Shown here piece by piece: positions 10,279 to 22,665 of a stretch of DNA of 64,000 nucleotides. Source of the stretch: Parastagonospora avenae f. sp. tritici 18332-5 (Eukaryota; Ascomycota; Dothideomycetes; Pleosporales; Phaeosphaeriaceae); contig JAFJTR010000111.1 of NCBI GenBank assembly GCA_022559985.1, forward strand, positions 1-64,000, read 5' to 3'. A model generated the notes under the pieces. That model searched no databases and was not told the DNA's origin. It saw only the letters and a list, made by a program, of their open reading frames with translations. Within the stretch, counting starts at the first letter, position 1. The number at the start of each line of letters is the position of its first letter. A program made the translations under genes and the position numbers.

Positions 10279-12042
10279 ATGGTATCTATAGCGACCTTAT
10301 TGTCCCTCGCAGTAGTATCTGCTTCTAGTGTCGCATACTTCTTATACCTGGGCTACCAGAAGCGAAAGCTTGTTCATCAATTGCGAGGAGATGGTATCGT
10401 CAGTCGCATCATATGGCAGCTTGTAGAATACTACTAATACTACTAATGCTTCTTGCAGCCCACTGTCGACGGCTGGAGCTGGTGGACTGGCCATCTCCTG
10501 GTGTTGGATGGCTTTTTGAAGAATATGCCCTCGGACGTCAATGTTCTTGATGCGTGGCTAGAGTTGTTCGAGCGCGATCCAGAGACGTCCGTATTGCTAG
10601 TGGACTTGTGGCCGATGTATCCACCACATCTCATGGTCTGGGATCCTGAAGCCGCGAACCAGATCACAGTAAAGTACAACTTGGGTAAGCCCGCTGACCA
10701 GCACAAAGGCTTCATGCCGGTCGTTGGGGGAGAAAGTATGATCACAATGAGCCATGAGGCATGGAAGCCCCTTAGAGCTCTCTTCAACCCGGGCTTCAGT
10801 GGCAGTCATATGTCAGAGCTGATTCCTGCCGTTGTTGACTCCGTGCAGGTGTTTTGCGAGTTACTGCGCGAGCGCGCTGGCTCAGGTCTGGTCTCTCTCG
10901 ACGACTTAGCCTCGCGACTGACTATGGACATCATTACAAAGGTTACGTTGGACACTGATCTGGACAATCAGCGGGAGGAGCACTACGCTTCGAAAGCTCT
11001 CAATACGATCCTCGATTGGCACTCGTTCTGGGATCCACGCATCCTGCTCAACCCACTGCGACCCTTCGTTCAGTGGTATTACGGCTCGGTCCTGGATACT
11101 TTCCTCCGCGCAGAGCTTCAGAAGCTTTATGTCGAAATGAAGAAAGCCTCAATCTCAACAAGGGCGAACGGCGCGAAAAGAGGAAGATCCGTTGTCGCCC
11201 TTGCATTAGATGATTATTTGAAGCAACAGCTGGTTAGTACTTCAGAAGTAGCATTGCCTCAGCGGGTCGATGAAAGTTTCGCGCGCCTAGCCACTACTCA
11301 GATCCGCCTATTCATCTTTGCTGGCAACGACTCAACATCAAGTACCATTGTTTATGCCCATCATATGTTGTACAAACATCCAGAAGCGATGGCTCGCCTT
11401 CGGAGAGAGCATGACGAGGTCTTCGGCAGCATCAGTGCTTCCGAGCAGCTCAAAGAGAAGCCGGCGCTCATCAACAAATGTCCCTACACCCTCGCGATCA
11501 TCAAAGAAGTCATCCGTCTGTTTCCTCCTGCCGGTGCTGTCCGGGGTACGCGACACGGGGTGTCGATTCAAGATCAGAACGACAGGTCTTTCCCCGTGAG
11601 CGACCTCGAAAGTATGATCATACATGGAATATTACACAGACATCCGCGCTATTGGGTGCGACCCGACGAGTTTTTACCTGAACGTTGGCTCGTGGACCCT
11701 GGCCACGAGCTATACCCGCCACAGAACGGAGCCTACCGCCCGTTCGAGCATGGATTGCGAAACTGCATTGGCCAAGCACTGGTGATGAACGAAGTGCGCA
11801 TCGTTTTGATCCTTACCGCCCGCACTTTCGACATCGCGCCGGCATACGAGGAATGGGAGGCTGAGCAGAGAGCACAAGAAAGCTGGTGGACGAAAATGAT
11901 GCGCTCTAAAAATGCTCCAATCAAGACAGTGAGGGGAGAAAGAGCATATCAAACTGGAAGAGCTGGTGCGCATCCAGCTGATAGATATCCTTGTCGCGTG
12001 AAACTAGTCGGCGAATCTCCACAATCACATGTCATAGGATGA
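10279..12042 (+). CDS. Cytochrome P450 monooxygenase (intact, one intron)
   Basis: This is a P450 of about 567 residues. Exon 1 (10279-10398) encodes a membrane anchor (LLSLAVVSASSVAYFLYL) and the basic linker. Intron 10399-10458 uses donor GTCAGT, two TACTAAT branch-like copies and acceptor TTGCAG, and keeps phase so that RGDGI reads on to PTVDGWSWWTGHL. Exon 2 carries the I-helix FAGNDSTS, the K-helix EVIRLFPP (ExxR), the FLPERWL motif, and the haem loop FEHGLRNCIGQ with its cysteine. The layout resembles long fungal P450s of secondary metabolism; the substrate cannot be inferred. Transcription diverges from the methyltransferase and the first P450. The start has a fair context (gcaATGG) and no upstream ATG in frame. 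Confidence 0.88.
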
Positions 12043-12208
12043 GAAACTGGCGTTGGCGGAGATTTTGTATTGTTCAACCCATTTCATACTGATCTACGAA
12101 TCTGGATAATTATGGAAGCGTGTCTTGCAATCGCTCCTCTTCTCAAATTTTCCTTATGCTCGATCACAGCGCAACCTCTTCATCTAGTGTCCAATGTATG
12201 TACCCAGC

Positions 12209-13048
12209 TTAGCCTTCGTCCAAGTTGAATTCTCCAGCTGTCCACTCGTTCTCTAACTCGACCGCATCAACAGCCTTCCCATGACAAATTCGACGATTTC
12301 GGGAGGTTGGTGTACGACACGCCGCTTCTCCTGCGGCTCTCCGCTGAAAATACCTTAACAGGCTGGGCTGATCGATGTCAGGAGAGAGCCTCAAGACAAA
12401 CTGAAAATCCGACAAGGTCTTGCTATTATTCATCACATATTGACAAAAGATCGAAGGACTGTGCATGGTAAAGTGGTCATTGCGAAGTGCAATCTCCAGT
12501 GTCACTACGCTCTCCCGTAAATTCTTAGGGCTATGGATCCGACGTTGCTTCTCAAGAGCAGTACCCATTCGCGCATCAGTAGCGCAAGCCTGCCGTCCTT
12601 GTGACACACGTCAGGATCCCATATACTCGCCGGAGAGATTTAAGATTCGATCGCCACCTCCTTGCTGCCGTCCTTTCCTACTAGATCTAGTTACGTCTCG
12701 ACGCATTTAACAGGCCCAGCACTGCCTCCATGGCAACCACTTCCATAAAACCACTCCAGAATTTCGACATCGGCAATCATGCGAGGCGGGGTTGCTGCCA
12801 CTCTGGACACGCTATTCGCAGTAGATCTGACGACACGTTGAGAGGATGGCTAGAGCAGTCGTCGACTGCGTGATGATGGTGTAAGTCACTGGCTCCCAGT
12901 TCTTGTCTTCGAGTGGCTGCTCGAAGTGGGTCTCGGCAACGCGGACTGGCACAGGTATGCGCTCTTGCTCTGCTGGTAAGTCAAGAAAGCGAAATGGTTC
13001 TGGGATAATGTTGTCCCTACCAGTTGAGGTAGTGGTGGTGGTTGTCAT
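12209..13048 (-). pseudogene. F-box-like (2EXR-type) hypothetical gene, broken
   Basis: The 5' part (13048-12812) encodes a threonine-rich start, then FRFLDLPAEQERIPVP and THFEQPLEDKN...TIITQSTTALAILSTCRQIY, the typical beginning of small F-box-like proteins of Dothideomycetes (consensus LPAEIRxxIY ... LATCRxIxxEA). It then meets TAG at 12812-12814, exactly where the family usually continues EA. A second frame (12607-12209), ending VELENEWTAGEF, resembles the usual C-terminus. No clean intron joins them, and the region between (12610-12810) has stops in all frames I read, so I favour a decayed gene. Confidence 0.45.
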
Positions 13049-14391
13049 CTTGGTGTCAGTTGAGAAATTGATGCTTGAGGGGTTGGTAGGAAGCTCTGCT
13101 CCAGTACTCACTGTGCGAGTCGCAATGAAGTCACAATGCTTCGTCTGTTGCATACTCACAGACACGATGAAAGCACATGTCAATCATAATATTCGAGAGT
13201 GTACTCATTTCCCACACTGTACAAAGACCGCCTTTCTCGAGACCTCGGCATCTTTGACCACTGCTCTAATTCCAAGGAGCAGACTGGGTGCCCCCGGCGC
13301 GGTAAGTTTCTGATTATTGTCTTCGATATGAAGACATAGAAAACCACTGTACAGTCAAAATTGCGACACGCTATGGCGGTCGTAGCGCAGTACCTGATCA
13401 GATGTGCGGAGCTCCTACTGTCTCGGGTACAAATGTTGGAATTTGCGCAAGACTGCACGTAAGAGTGCCCATTGCTCCGACTAGATCGTAAGGCTGATTT
13501 GAGTTGATTCCCGAAACTAAAGTTGGCACGTGTCAGCCCGGCGCCTAAGCATGCGGGCGGGCTGAAACGTCTTGACAACTCGCCTTCTCGCCCCAACTAT
13601 GTGATGTCCACCTTTACTGCCCCAATCACTTCCAACTCAACACTTAGGCCTCCTTGAACATTCAGACCCATGGTATTGCTGTGGCGACAAGGCGTTGAAT
13701 AATACCTATGGTAGGTTTGGGGTCGAAATGCTCCGCCACGGTCTTTGACGCCTAGCTAAGGCAGGCGTTCTGCAAGGTCGGATTCGAGGCTGAGTTTCCG
13801 CGAGAATTGCACTCGATCTAGGTCATGGCGTAATATTGCCGCAAAGTCGCGAGCTATACAGTAATGTAGACACGCAACACGGCAGTGCTTTGGCAATGAA
13901 ACAGACAGTAGGGCAGGGATGGTTTACAGAGAACGCATGCTGGCGATATGACGACAGGACACCTATGCTGAGCTTGGACAGGTTGGCTCAAGATTACTCT
14001 TAGTCCAATTTCGAAGGAGCATCGAGAAGGAGTGCAGATCCATCTGAAACATTTTCGCAGAAACAGGTCTTAGCGTATGGTTAGCTTGGGGCCATGTCGA
14101 TGCGTATACCAACAACTCCAAGAAGGCGCTCGGATACTAACAACACGAGCAGGGCAAAGAAGGTAGACATAGGTTTAGTACATGAAATTCGAGGTCAGGC
14201 AAAGACAGAAATAGGTCATATGAAATGTTTATAACGAGCAGAAGAGCATGCCAAAAAAACTGTCACCAGTAACACAAATCAGCTTCTGCAGTTCCTTCTT
14301 AGCATTGTCTCTTTGACTTTATCATTCTATCCTTTTGCGTCGCAAGCTTACCAATTGTCACGTAAATGTTGAAGAACTTTGCTCAACGGAC
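13049..14391. other. Intergenic, 1.3 kb
   Basis: Two modest frames on opposite strands at 12903-13313 and 13180-13596 overlap each other and lack motifs. From 13600 to 14391 I see no gene and no repeat. The last part is the promoter side of the secreted-protein gene. Confidence 0.4.
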
Positions 14392-16689
14392 ATGAAGCTC
14401 CTCCAGGCTTCAACATTTGTTCTCGCGAACTTAGCAGTCCCAACTTTCGCCCAAGAAGGACCACTACCAGTCAGTGATGACATCAAGATCCCCGACAAGA
14501 GATTGCGCGAATATTGGGCCAAATCGACTTGCTATGTGAGGGGAGATAACTCAGAGCCCAATGTTCGAGAGCAGTGCAAACAAGTTTGTTTTCCCAATCC
14601 AGACCCTCAGAAGCTATCAGCCTCGACTTGCTGGATGAGTGGCTCACCATGGCTCGACGGTTCTTCTGGGAAGGAGCTCGAAAATCAGAGGACAAACATT
14701 CCAAGTAAGAAAAGGTATTTGGCTTAGTCCTCACGATTGCTGACTCCTGTGTAGAATCTGCTATAAAAGGTGGCTATTGTGGTTGCGATGACGCCATCAT
14801 TCTATTCGCTGGTGATTTCTTCATCAAAGCCGTTACAGAGGCGGGCAAGATCCTTGAGAAGGTCATCTGTCCTGCTCTACAGGCGCTTGATCTCATCATC
14901 GAGTTTGGCTCACTGGCTATCCCGCCACCCGGGAAGGCAATCCAGGGTGGCATGATTGCAGCAGTCAGGACAGCGAAAGCATACAAGTATGCTTATGAAG
15001 GCCAGGATGCCGCTCAAGAGTGGGCGAACATGATATTCGGAGGTCTGTCAACTTCAGAAGCAGCAGGCTGTGGCAAACCCCCCTTTTCGCTCGCCAAGCT
15101 AGCTGCCAAATTTTTCGAAATCGCAGACGTCCCCGATACAACCTTACCAGGTGGCATAGATTACAACGCTCTTCCTTGTCCAAAAGGCGGATGCAGAGGA
15201 ACTAGGCAGGGCGAGAAACCACAAGACAAGCCGCAAGACAAGCCGGAAGATAAGCCTAAGCCTGAAGATCCTTCGAAGACAGACACCCCTCCTACCAAAT
15301 CGACAGCAGCCGAGACTACATATACCCCAAAGGCTACACAAACAGCGGATTGCAAAGCAATAGGACTGGCGTTAGAGAACGAAATGCCGGCGGAAAAAAG
15401 ACACATCGCACATACAATACATGAGCGTCGCCTACTTCAAAAACGAGGATCGAAGTCTGGAAAGGCTTGCCAATTTGACAACAACAAAAATTCGGGATGG
15501 TCGATCGCAGCCTTCGATTACCCGTCGAACCCAGTCGATGAAGCGAAGCCTGATAGCCCGGATATGGGATTTGTAAGTCGCGGTACAGTTGAATACACTG
15601 AGCATTGCCACTCACATAACCTTAGGACTCAGAGGCATACGGATGGACTCAGTCAAAATCTTGCGAAGATTATAGCTGGGGTCGAGCCCACTTAACCACG
15701 GACAAAGATGACAAATACGAAACCGAGCACATTCTAGAGTGGTCCGTGATAACTAATTTTTTCACTGATTTGAACGGCGAGTTCAAGGCGGACGAATTCG
15801 AACACCCCGATCCAACTATGAAGAAGAAGAAAGTCAATTTCTGTGATTATTGGGAGGAGTCATGGAAGTTTGATAAAACCCAAGTCATGGATAATCCTGC
15901 ACCCCAATCCGGAGCCAAAGCCCAGGCGGAGAATCACGGCCCGATTGGTTGGATCGCCGCAAACTATCCCCACAATGGCGATTTCTTAGACGAGTTCAAG
16001 TTACTACAAAAGATAATTAACAACCCAGCAAAGAACAATGTAAGTCAACGCCGAACACTGAATACGTATTCTGTCTCTGACTTTTGTGATTCAAGATGTT
16101 TGATCCTAAGAAGAAGATTTACAAACCCGAAAAGATGGCTGAGTTGATTGAATGGTCGAAGCCGCCTAAAAAAGGGAACAAGGTACAAGACACCCGCGAA
16201 GCTGTTCAACGGATAAGATCTGTCATTGGTGTGTTTTTATATATGAAAGAGCCAGAAATTGCAAAGATCTTCAAGGAGGAGAAAGAGCGAATCGGGAAGG
16301 TTCTCGATGCCATCGACAAGGAGCTGCCAAAGACGCCACGCATCAAAGGCAAGGTCACTTTTACACCATGGAAGCCTCTTGGACTAGGAGACAGGTGGGA
16401 TAAGTACATGGACAAAGTCTTCAAGACTGCCAAGGACAAGGGCATCGAATTTGTTGAGACGAACATCGAGCGTCTGAAAGATGAGTACACTACACCGGCG
16501 GCAAAGGCAAAGGCAGAAGATAAACCGAATTTGAGCAAGAAGGAAAGAGACGACAGGGCTGAGCGCAAAAAGAACGGAGAGAATATCGAAAAGATCATAA
16601 AAAGTATGGAAAAAGTGTGGAACGCTGGCCCTGACCCCAACCAACCTGGGGTTGTGGTAAATGCTAAAAACTGGTTGAAGCCGTGGTAA
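14392..16689 (+). CDS. Large secreted protein, unknown function
   Basis: Four exons (14392-14704, 14755-15572, 15626-16039, 16096-16689) give 712 residues. Introns are 50, 53 and 56 bases with GTAAGA/GTAAGT donors, and the joined length is divisible by three. A classic signal peptide (MKLLQASTFVLANLAVPTFA) is followed by a cysteine-containing domain with GGYCGCDDA, a hydrophobic helical stretch (FIKAVTEAGKILEKVICPAL), a proline-lysine spacer built on DKPQDKPEDKPKPED, a possible Kex2-type site (LLQKRGS), and a domain with YETEHILEWSVITNFF. The last motif recurs, to my recollection, in large secreted ascomycete proteins including some chitinase-related ones, but no catalytic motif is visible. 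The C-terminus is lysine-rich. The start is the ATG giving the signal peptide, not the earlier in-frame ATG at 14335. Confidence 0.75.
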
Positions 16690-17536
16690 GTGTCGCAAGT
16701 TTAGTAGTTGCTCGTTGCATTTCTTTTTCTGTTATCTTGAAGATTAGATAAGATGGGTACATAGATTTCATTAGCAGGGATTGCGGAATGTCTGTTGCAA
16801 TTGCGCCATTCATCTCGACCAAATCATCAACCGAATCGCTCCCTCTACTTTATGAAATGTCCAAGATCTTTGCGGCCAATGAATGAGAGAGACTTGAATG
16901 TACATGAGTGCGATTGGAAAGCAATACACCTCCTTCCAGCTGTAATATGGCATTATTCCAAGAACAGATACCGTCTGGATTTTGAGATGCGCAATAAGCG
17001 TCATATTACTTATTGCTCTCAAGCTCCAGAAATCACCGGACTAGGCAGAGTTAGTTGAGCACAAACACTATGGCTAGGTACCCTCGACAGATCCGTAGGT
17101 GAGTCTTGCGAACATGTCATGAGCTGCGGGCGCTGCTTCGCGAACTACAGTACCAGTGATAATGGGTATGTTCAAGGACACTACTTGCGCCATGTAGTTG
17201 AGCTGATATATAGTGCCCAACCAGCGGCGACTGGTTTCCTTCCAAAGAACTCTTCTCAGATACTGTGATTTTGTGGTGATGGTTTGTCTTCGCCCGATGC
17301 GATAAGCCGTTGGAGGGGAGAAATGGCAGTGCTCAGATCGCCGACCATGTTGATCGATATGTAAATCCACAACATAAGCGTTGAAGAATAAGGTCTGATA
17401 AGGATGAAGTTGCTTTGCTTCTCATTTCAAATCAGTCATATGCTCTTAATATAGATCCAAGAACAGCGCTGTCAGTTCGACACCTATTCGTTTTGGCATG
17501 TAGTTCTCTATATGAGCTTTTGACCCATTGTTGGTT
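16690..17536. other. Intergenic, 0.85 kb
   Basis: The genes on either side converge. A 98-codon minus-strand frame at 17074-17370 has no recognised motif and is not supported as a gene. No repeat was seen. Confidence 0.4.
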
Positions 17537-19234
17537 CTAGCGATACATGAACTCACGGGCAACGGGGCCCTGAAGCATAAATTCTGGGAACATGAAGTCT
17601 TCAAACGGGTCTCGTCCTCCATATGTATCATCGACCCAATGTTCTACCAAAGCATCCTGCCTAGACTGGCTTCCAATTTGGCGGAAAAGATCATGCAGCG
17701 CAGGATCGGGGCGCCACTTGGAGACCCTCCACCAGATGTTCGGAGTGTCTAATGACAACGTTGGGCTGTATCTGAACTCCTTCTCCCCCGCACCAAGGTA
17801 GGAAATCCCCCAAGCCACGTGTTGGCTCCTCTCGTTTTCAAGCTTCTGTCTTTCTTCGCCTTCCACTTCGTCTTCGTCGCTGTCATAGGTACTCTCATCC
17901 CAACGATCCCAGTTGAGAGGGCACCAGAGTACTGCTTCTTTGAGGGAAATCATCTGAGCCGCTACACGAGCGAATCCCTCTAGAAAAGGCCGCAAGATCT
18001 CATCATTGGGGACAATACGAAATCTGTCCGTGAGCTGATCGCATTTCCGGTGCCCTTCTCTTTCAACTTCCTCCCACATAAGTACGTCTAAATCGCTCGC
18101 TTCCAGGGACGGATAGGAGTTTTCGTTGATTTCAAATCCGAATGCGTTACGACCTTCGCCGTTTGGGCCGTGAAAATACCATCTCCCGGAAGGGGTAACT
18201 ATGTGAAACATGACAACAAGACTCTCTAGATTTGGCCAAGAAGCTACGCAACCACCCTCGGGCCAAAAAAGTGACTCGTCTGCTATCACGCCTAGGGTGA
18301 CACTCCGAAGATTGTGTGAAAGATGATGCAGACTAGTGCTGAAAGAATCGCTTATTGCCGGGAATACCATGTTCGGCTGAGCATCGTTGTGATCGATATT
18401 CGTGACATCATCTACCTGGTAGAGAAAGTTGAGGTTGATGCGCCGTAGGGACTTTGGTAGGTTCGCCGACTCCATGGCTCTCGCGAAGTCTTTCCGTGTG
18501 TCTTTCCGTGGACCAGCCCAGTCACGGGAGATATACCTTTCGCCTTTTGTCATCCATTTCCGCTCCCACTCATCTGAACCAATGCAACAGCCGAGATATT
18601 CGAGGTTTGGACATTTCGTAGCAAGGTCTATTATGACACGGTAGTCTAGCTTAACAGCCGCCCAAGTGTAACCTTTGGGCGTGTCTTCCAAAGGGCACTG
18701 CGACCCCGCCCCTATCTGCAGGTACCGCACAGACTGAAGAGAAGGAACACTATCCGGATCTAACAGATGCGCGCGCCAACTCAAGTATTCAGGATAGTCG
18801 ATGGAAGTATACTCATTCCAAATGGCTCGCCCTGGTTTGGCTAGTTTGAGCAGTATTTTGGCCGAGTTACCATGTTCTACGGCACGCTGTTCAACTGCTT
18901 TGATGGTGTCGAAGAGGAATTTGATTTGCCGAGTCACACTCTTGTCGTTCTCCAGTAAGCGATCCGCGCTCTCACGAAGTATCATCTCGCTTTCCTCGAC
19001 GCGTGGAAGGTCGGTCCAAATTTCGACCACGCACAGATATGAGAATCGATGATCAGAGTAGGTTTGCACGAACTTCTCGGCATTTCCTTCGCAAAGCGAA
19101 AACTCGTCGAAGGCGTGAGAGTGCTTCTCAGCTGCGAGGCCAAAAGCCCTGGAAACTAGTAGAGTGTTCTTAAGGTCGTTGTGCTTGAGAAAGCTGCTGA
19201 TACGGTCGACTAATTCGGCTGGAATTTTATCCAT
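17537..19234 (-). CDS. F-box protein
   Basis: An uninterrupted frame of 565 residues begins MDKIPAELVDRISSFLKHND and LVSRAFGLAAE, a standard N-terminal F-box (residues about 2-45) that would bind Skp1 in an SCF ubiquitin ligase. The rest is leucine-rich with stretches such as LKLDYRVIIDLATKCPNLEY and SHNLRSVTLGVI, and would act as the substrate-recognition part. An acidic patch (YDSDEDEVEGEE) lies near residue 470. The start ATG is preceded by stops in frame. It is an ordinary member of a large fungal family; the substrate is unknown. Confidence 0.85.
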   Translation of the reverse strand: MDKIPAELVDRISSFLKHNDLKNTLLVSRAFGLAAEKHSHAFDEFSLCEGNAEKFVQTYSDHRFSYLCVVEIWTDLPRVEESEMILRESADRLLENDKSVTRQIKFLFDTIKAVEQRAVEHGNSAKILLKLAKPGRAIWNEYTSIDYPEYLSWRAHLLDPDSVPSLQSVRYLQIGAGSQCPLEDTPKGYTWAAVKLDYRVIIDLATKCPNLEYLGCCIGSDEWERKWMTKGERYISRDWAGPRKDTRKDFARAMESANLPKSLRRINLNFLYQVDDVTNIDHNDAQPNMVFPAISDSFSTSLHHLSHNLRSVTLGVIADESLFWPEGGCVASWPNLESLVVMFHIVTPSGRWYFHGPNGEGRNAFGFEINENSYPSLEASDLDVLMWEEVEREGHRKCDQLTDRFRIVPNDEILRPFLEGFARVAAQMISLKEAVLWCPLNWDRWDESTYDSDEDEVEGEERQKLENERSQHVAWGISYLGAGEKEFRYSPTLSLDTPNIWWRVSKWRPDPALHDLFRQIGSQSRQDALVEHWVDDTYGGRDPFEDFMFPEFMLQGPVAREFMYR

Positions 19235-19954
19235 GATTGTAGATATCGGCTGTAACTGGTGCTTATCGAAATCTGGTGATGCTGGCGACTAATGACAAAT
19301 TACCATGAAATCTCGACAAGGGAGAGAGCATTGTTTATCTGAGGAGTTTTGGAGCCTGGGATGACGTGAGGCTGTTTCGCTGCGGCTTGCGGGCGGCCTA
19401 GTAACTAGGCGCCCGCCCAACTCGCCCCCACATGATTTAGTGGGTCTCATTCAAGCTAATTTTGGATTGCATAGCCGCACTGCAACAATCCTTGTACTAC
19501 GCCCGGAGCTCATTCAAGGCGCCATCGGAACTCCTACGTGCCGGGTTAGTAAAACTCTGTGTACGTAGGTTAATACACCACAATATGTTCAATACCTATG
19601 GTATCGTCAAGTTTCGGACGCAGCCACACACGATTGGAATATTGTACACTTCATGACACTCTCTGCTAGGATCGCTCCAAGGCTAGTGTGAGCGAAGCAA
19701 TGCTCCATGTAATATCTGGAGCCATTCTTGGGTAGTCTCTTTACGCCAAATTTGACCGCTCTTATCGACCAGACAGTAAGATAGTAAATCAGAAGGCTTT
19801 ATTTGAGGCTGGAATGCATTGAAATGAAGATCATTTTGTAGTTTGGCCTCTTTGAAAAATGATGCCTCCGGTCGATAGTATACTCATCACGAAATAGAGT
19901 CTTACCATCGGCACATGATCAGTCCATGCTGAGCCGTCCCGCACCAGTCAGTCT
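19235..19954. other. Intergenic
   Basis: This holds the promoter side of the F-box gene and about 500 bases with no frame above 65 codons. A GC-rich imperfect palindrome (GCGGGCGGCCTAG...CTAGGCGCCCGC) lies at 19389-19414 and could form a hairpin. Confidence 0.4.
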
Positions 19955-20518
19955 TCAGGCAGACCAGCTTTCCCAGAACTCGGCGTCATCAAAAGGACTC
20001 CCCAGCCGAGCGTTAATCACGCTCTCGTTGCCTGTAAATATCCTCGTACTCACGGCAAGACTCCAGAGGTGATTACTGAGCGAAGACGAGAAATCTGCGA
20101 GAACAACGCTGGACCGGCATCGGAAAAAAACGTGATGATTTTCTCGGCACAAGAACTCTCTGACAAAGCGTATTGGAAGGTCTAGAGCGGGAAAGTTTTT
20201 TAGAATAACTTTACTATGGGAGACCAATACATATTGAGCACCAGAGTTTTGGTTCCGGATTGCCATTCCCACTGTGGGCACTGAGTCTGATGAGCCGCCC
20301 ATCGATCTCTGTCCTTCAAAGAGGATGAACCACTTCTGTATGCAAGGGACAACGCCCGGTGATTGGCCATCGATATTCTCCCCAATTTTCCTTAGGGCGG
20401 TAACCATGACGCTCGATAGCTCAATGCCGCTATTGTCGTCGTGATCTCGGGCCACGAGGTGTATACAAACGTTGACAAACCAAAGCGGACCAAAGTCACA
20501 ATGAAGGCATGGAAGCAA
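19955..20518 (-). CDS. Hypothetical protein (uncertain)
   Basis: A 187-codon frame ends WESWSA. Segments such as PIRFVREFLCRENHHVFF resemble the middle of small F-box-like proteins but are not diagnostic. No signal peptide, membrane segment or domain is evident and the start is arbitrary. It may be a real gene, a remnant or chance. Confidence 0.3.
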   Translation of the reverse strand: MLPCLHCDFGPLWFVNVCIHLVARDHDDNSGIELSSVMVTALRKIGENIDGQSPGVVPCIQKWFILFEGQRSMGGSSDSVPTVGMAIRNQNSGAQYVLVSHSKVILKNFPALDLPIRFVREFLCRENHHVFFRCRSSVVLADFSSSLSNHLWSLAVSTRIFTGNESVINARLGSPFDDAEFWESWSA

Positions 20519-21060
20519 CTCAATTACGACTATGAGACGGGGAAGCGCGATAGCTCCGCTAATTTGACCGCCATGGGACTGGATGCCTCGGTGTTGACTT
20601 GGCGACAGGTAGCGAGGACGTTAATCGAAGTGTGCGAGGTGATGACGTTGAACTTATAGCTGTGTCATTTAGCTGGGTCATTTTCGAACATGTATGAAAC
20701 GGAGTTCCGTTGGTGGATCGAGCAAACGGAAGGGGTCTTTCTCGGTAGCAGCCACGGGCGCAGCTATGATGCATTGGGAGGGATTTGAGGCTCGAAACGT
20801 GAGTGGTTGTTGTCGTTCATTGTGCAGTACTACATGAAGAAGCTGCTCAATTTCTAGAAGGATAGAGCAGGGCAGAATGGTTTGAGTGTTTGTGATTTGC
20901 GCAGAGCGTCATCACTCTACACTCTTTCATAGCTAGCTCGCTTACGCAATCACCGCGACAACGCGCAAACAAACGCTCGCGACCTGACTAACTCCGCGTC
21001 TCCCACAATCGTAAACGAAATCTCAATTCTCTATACACCCCCATTTTGACCCTCCGCTTC
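20519..21060. other. Intergenic, promoter of the following gene
   Basis: Only a short plus-strand frame (20441-20659) without motifs is present. The last 150 bases are C/A-rich, typical of a fungal promoter and leader. Confidence 0.35.
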
Positions 21061-22665
21061 ATGGCACGCCTTAGTGTCGAACACTACCGCGCCAACGCCA
21101 GCATGACGCCAGATCATGTACGCAAGCCCAGCCGCTTTCGTGACATATTTCGATCGCGCCCGAGTAGCAACAACTCTCTCGTCGACGCCGCGACTAGATC
21201 CCCGCCGGTGAAAAGCCCACTCTCCTCTCCTATGTCCCCAACATCACCCACCATCAAGCCCGGCTTCGACCAAGTGGGGCTTCTGCCGAGCGAACAAGAC
21301 TCCATCATCGACGTCAAGAAAGCTCTGGAGGATAGTGGCGGCAATCGTCTAGCGCAAGCCCTCGACAAGCAAGTGCAAGATCTGAAAGGCGTTGGTGTTC
21401 CGCACAGCCTGAATACTAGACTTGACATGGCTGGCGTCGGTCATGCAGAAGAAGTCGCCCAGAACTTTCAAGAGACGGAGAAGACCAGGGAAGTCAAGCA
21501 GATCGCCGAAGCGTCCAAAGAAGCGATGTTGCAGAACAGGTCTCAACGAGCTGAGGTTGAAGCTAAGAGCGAGTCAATGGGGAGCGCAGATCTTGGTAAC
21601 AACGTCGAAGATGTTCGTCTGCGCTCACTTCGCCACCCCAGGAGCCAGGAAGAGCTACGCGAGAAGAGTCGCATGGTATCATTCACTGCAAACAACGGTA
21701 TTTATGAGGCTTTTCGACAGCTGAGAGTCTGGCTAATATCGTTAAGCAGACGACAGCACATCAGGCGATTGTGACGAGCCCGAGGCACCAAACTTCGCGA
21801 CTGGTACACATGGTAAATCTCTTCAAACACAGTAAAACGATTCAACTAACATGTTTGCCGTCCCCATTGACGAGAAGAATAATCGAAAATCCGACACCTA
21901 CCTAGATTCCGAAGTCTCTAGCTTCGACGGACAGGATAGGAGCGCAGCCTCGCAACAGCGACAGCCGAAGTTCACCTTCTCTTCCGCTGCCGATCGAGAC
22001 AAGCGGCATGGGAGAGCCATGTTTACGTTACCGGACTCTGGAAACTTCTACAATGGTGAGCCTAATCCATCCTTTCTGCTACGGGCGCAGCTGACAATCA
22101 GACAAAAGGTAGTGATACGTTCTTTAACGCTGGTGAGGACGGCGATCACAACAGTGCCGGCTCATCCTTCGCATCCAACATCTTTGATGGTGGAGCCAAT
22201 TCCATGGTTCTCAGCTTCCGAGCAGAAATCAAGCAGCAAAAAGGCCGTTCCGACAGGGTCGCTGATCCTGCCCGAGCCGGATGTACCAAGCTGTTCGGCA
22301 CTGCAAAGTCGGTTGGCAACGTGGCCATCAGAGACATCGTTCTGGCTTCTATTGCGCAGCTTGTTGTTGTCATGGCCTACATCTGGATCGCGCTAAACGT
22401 CATTTTCCGCGGCCCTGCCAGCATGCTCTATACAGTTTTTGGGATTGTGACTGCCTTGCTCCTGTACACTTCTGCTACAGAAAGTGGCGGCGATCCTTTC
22501 GAAACACAGGACCTGGTCCTCGCCCCTTTAGAGCTGACGAAGGAATTTGTGGTTGGCCAGATTGTTCACGTGGCTTCAAAGGCCTTGGAGAAGATTGTAA
22601 TGGTGCTGGCGGAGACCCTCCGTGCGGCGACTGATGAAGTACAGGTGGAGGCCAAGAAAGTGTAA
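21061..22665 (+). CDS. Predicted membrane protein, several exons
   Basis: Exon 1 starts at ATG 21061 (MARLSVEHYRANASMTPDHV) and encodes a Ser/Pro-rich, charged region with a coiled-coil-like stretch (AEEVAQNFQETEKTREVKQI). It runs to a donor G|GTATTT near 21700, with branch GCTAAT and acceptor AAGCAG near 21749. A short middle exon (DDSTSGDCDEPEAPNFATGTH) follows, then an exon with DSEVSSFDGQD and an intron near 22055-22107 (GTGAGC...CAAAAG). The last exon encodes two membrane segments (IAQLVVVMAYIWIALNVIF and MLYTVFGIVTALLLY) and an amphipathic tail ending at 22665. The second intron boundary near 21811-21914 could not be fixed in phase. No enzyme motif was found. It neighbours another single-pass protein gene on the same strand. 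Confidence 0.6.

Noticed and set aside
19389..19414. GC-rich hairpin considered as a terminator or transposon end.
   Set aside because: No second copy, no target duplication and no gene end at the right distance. Such terminators are not used by fungal polymerase II.
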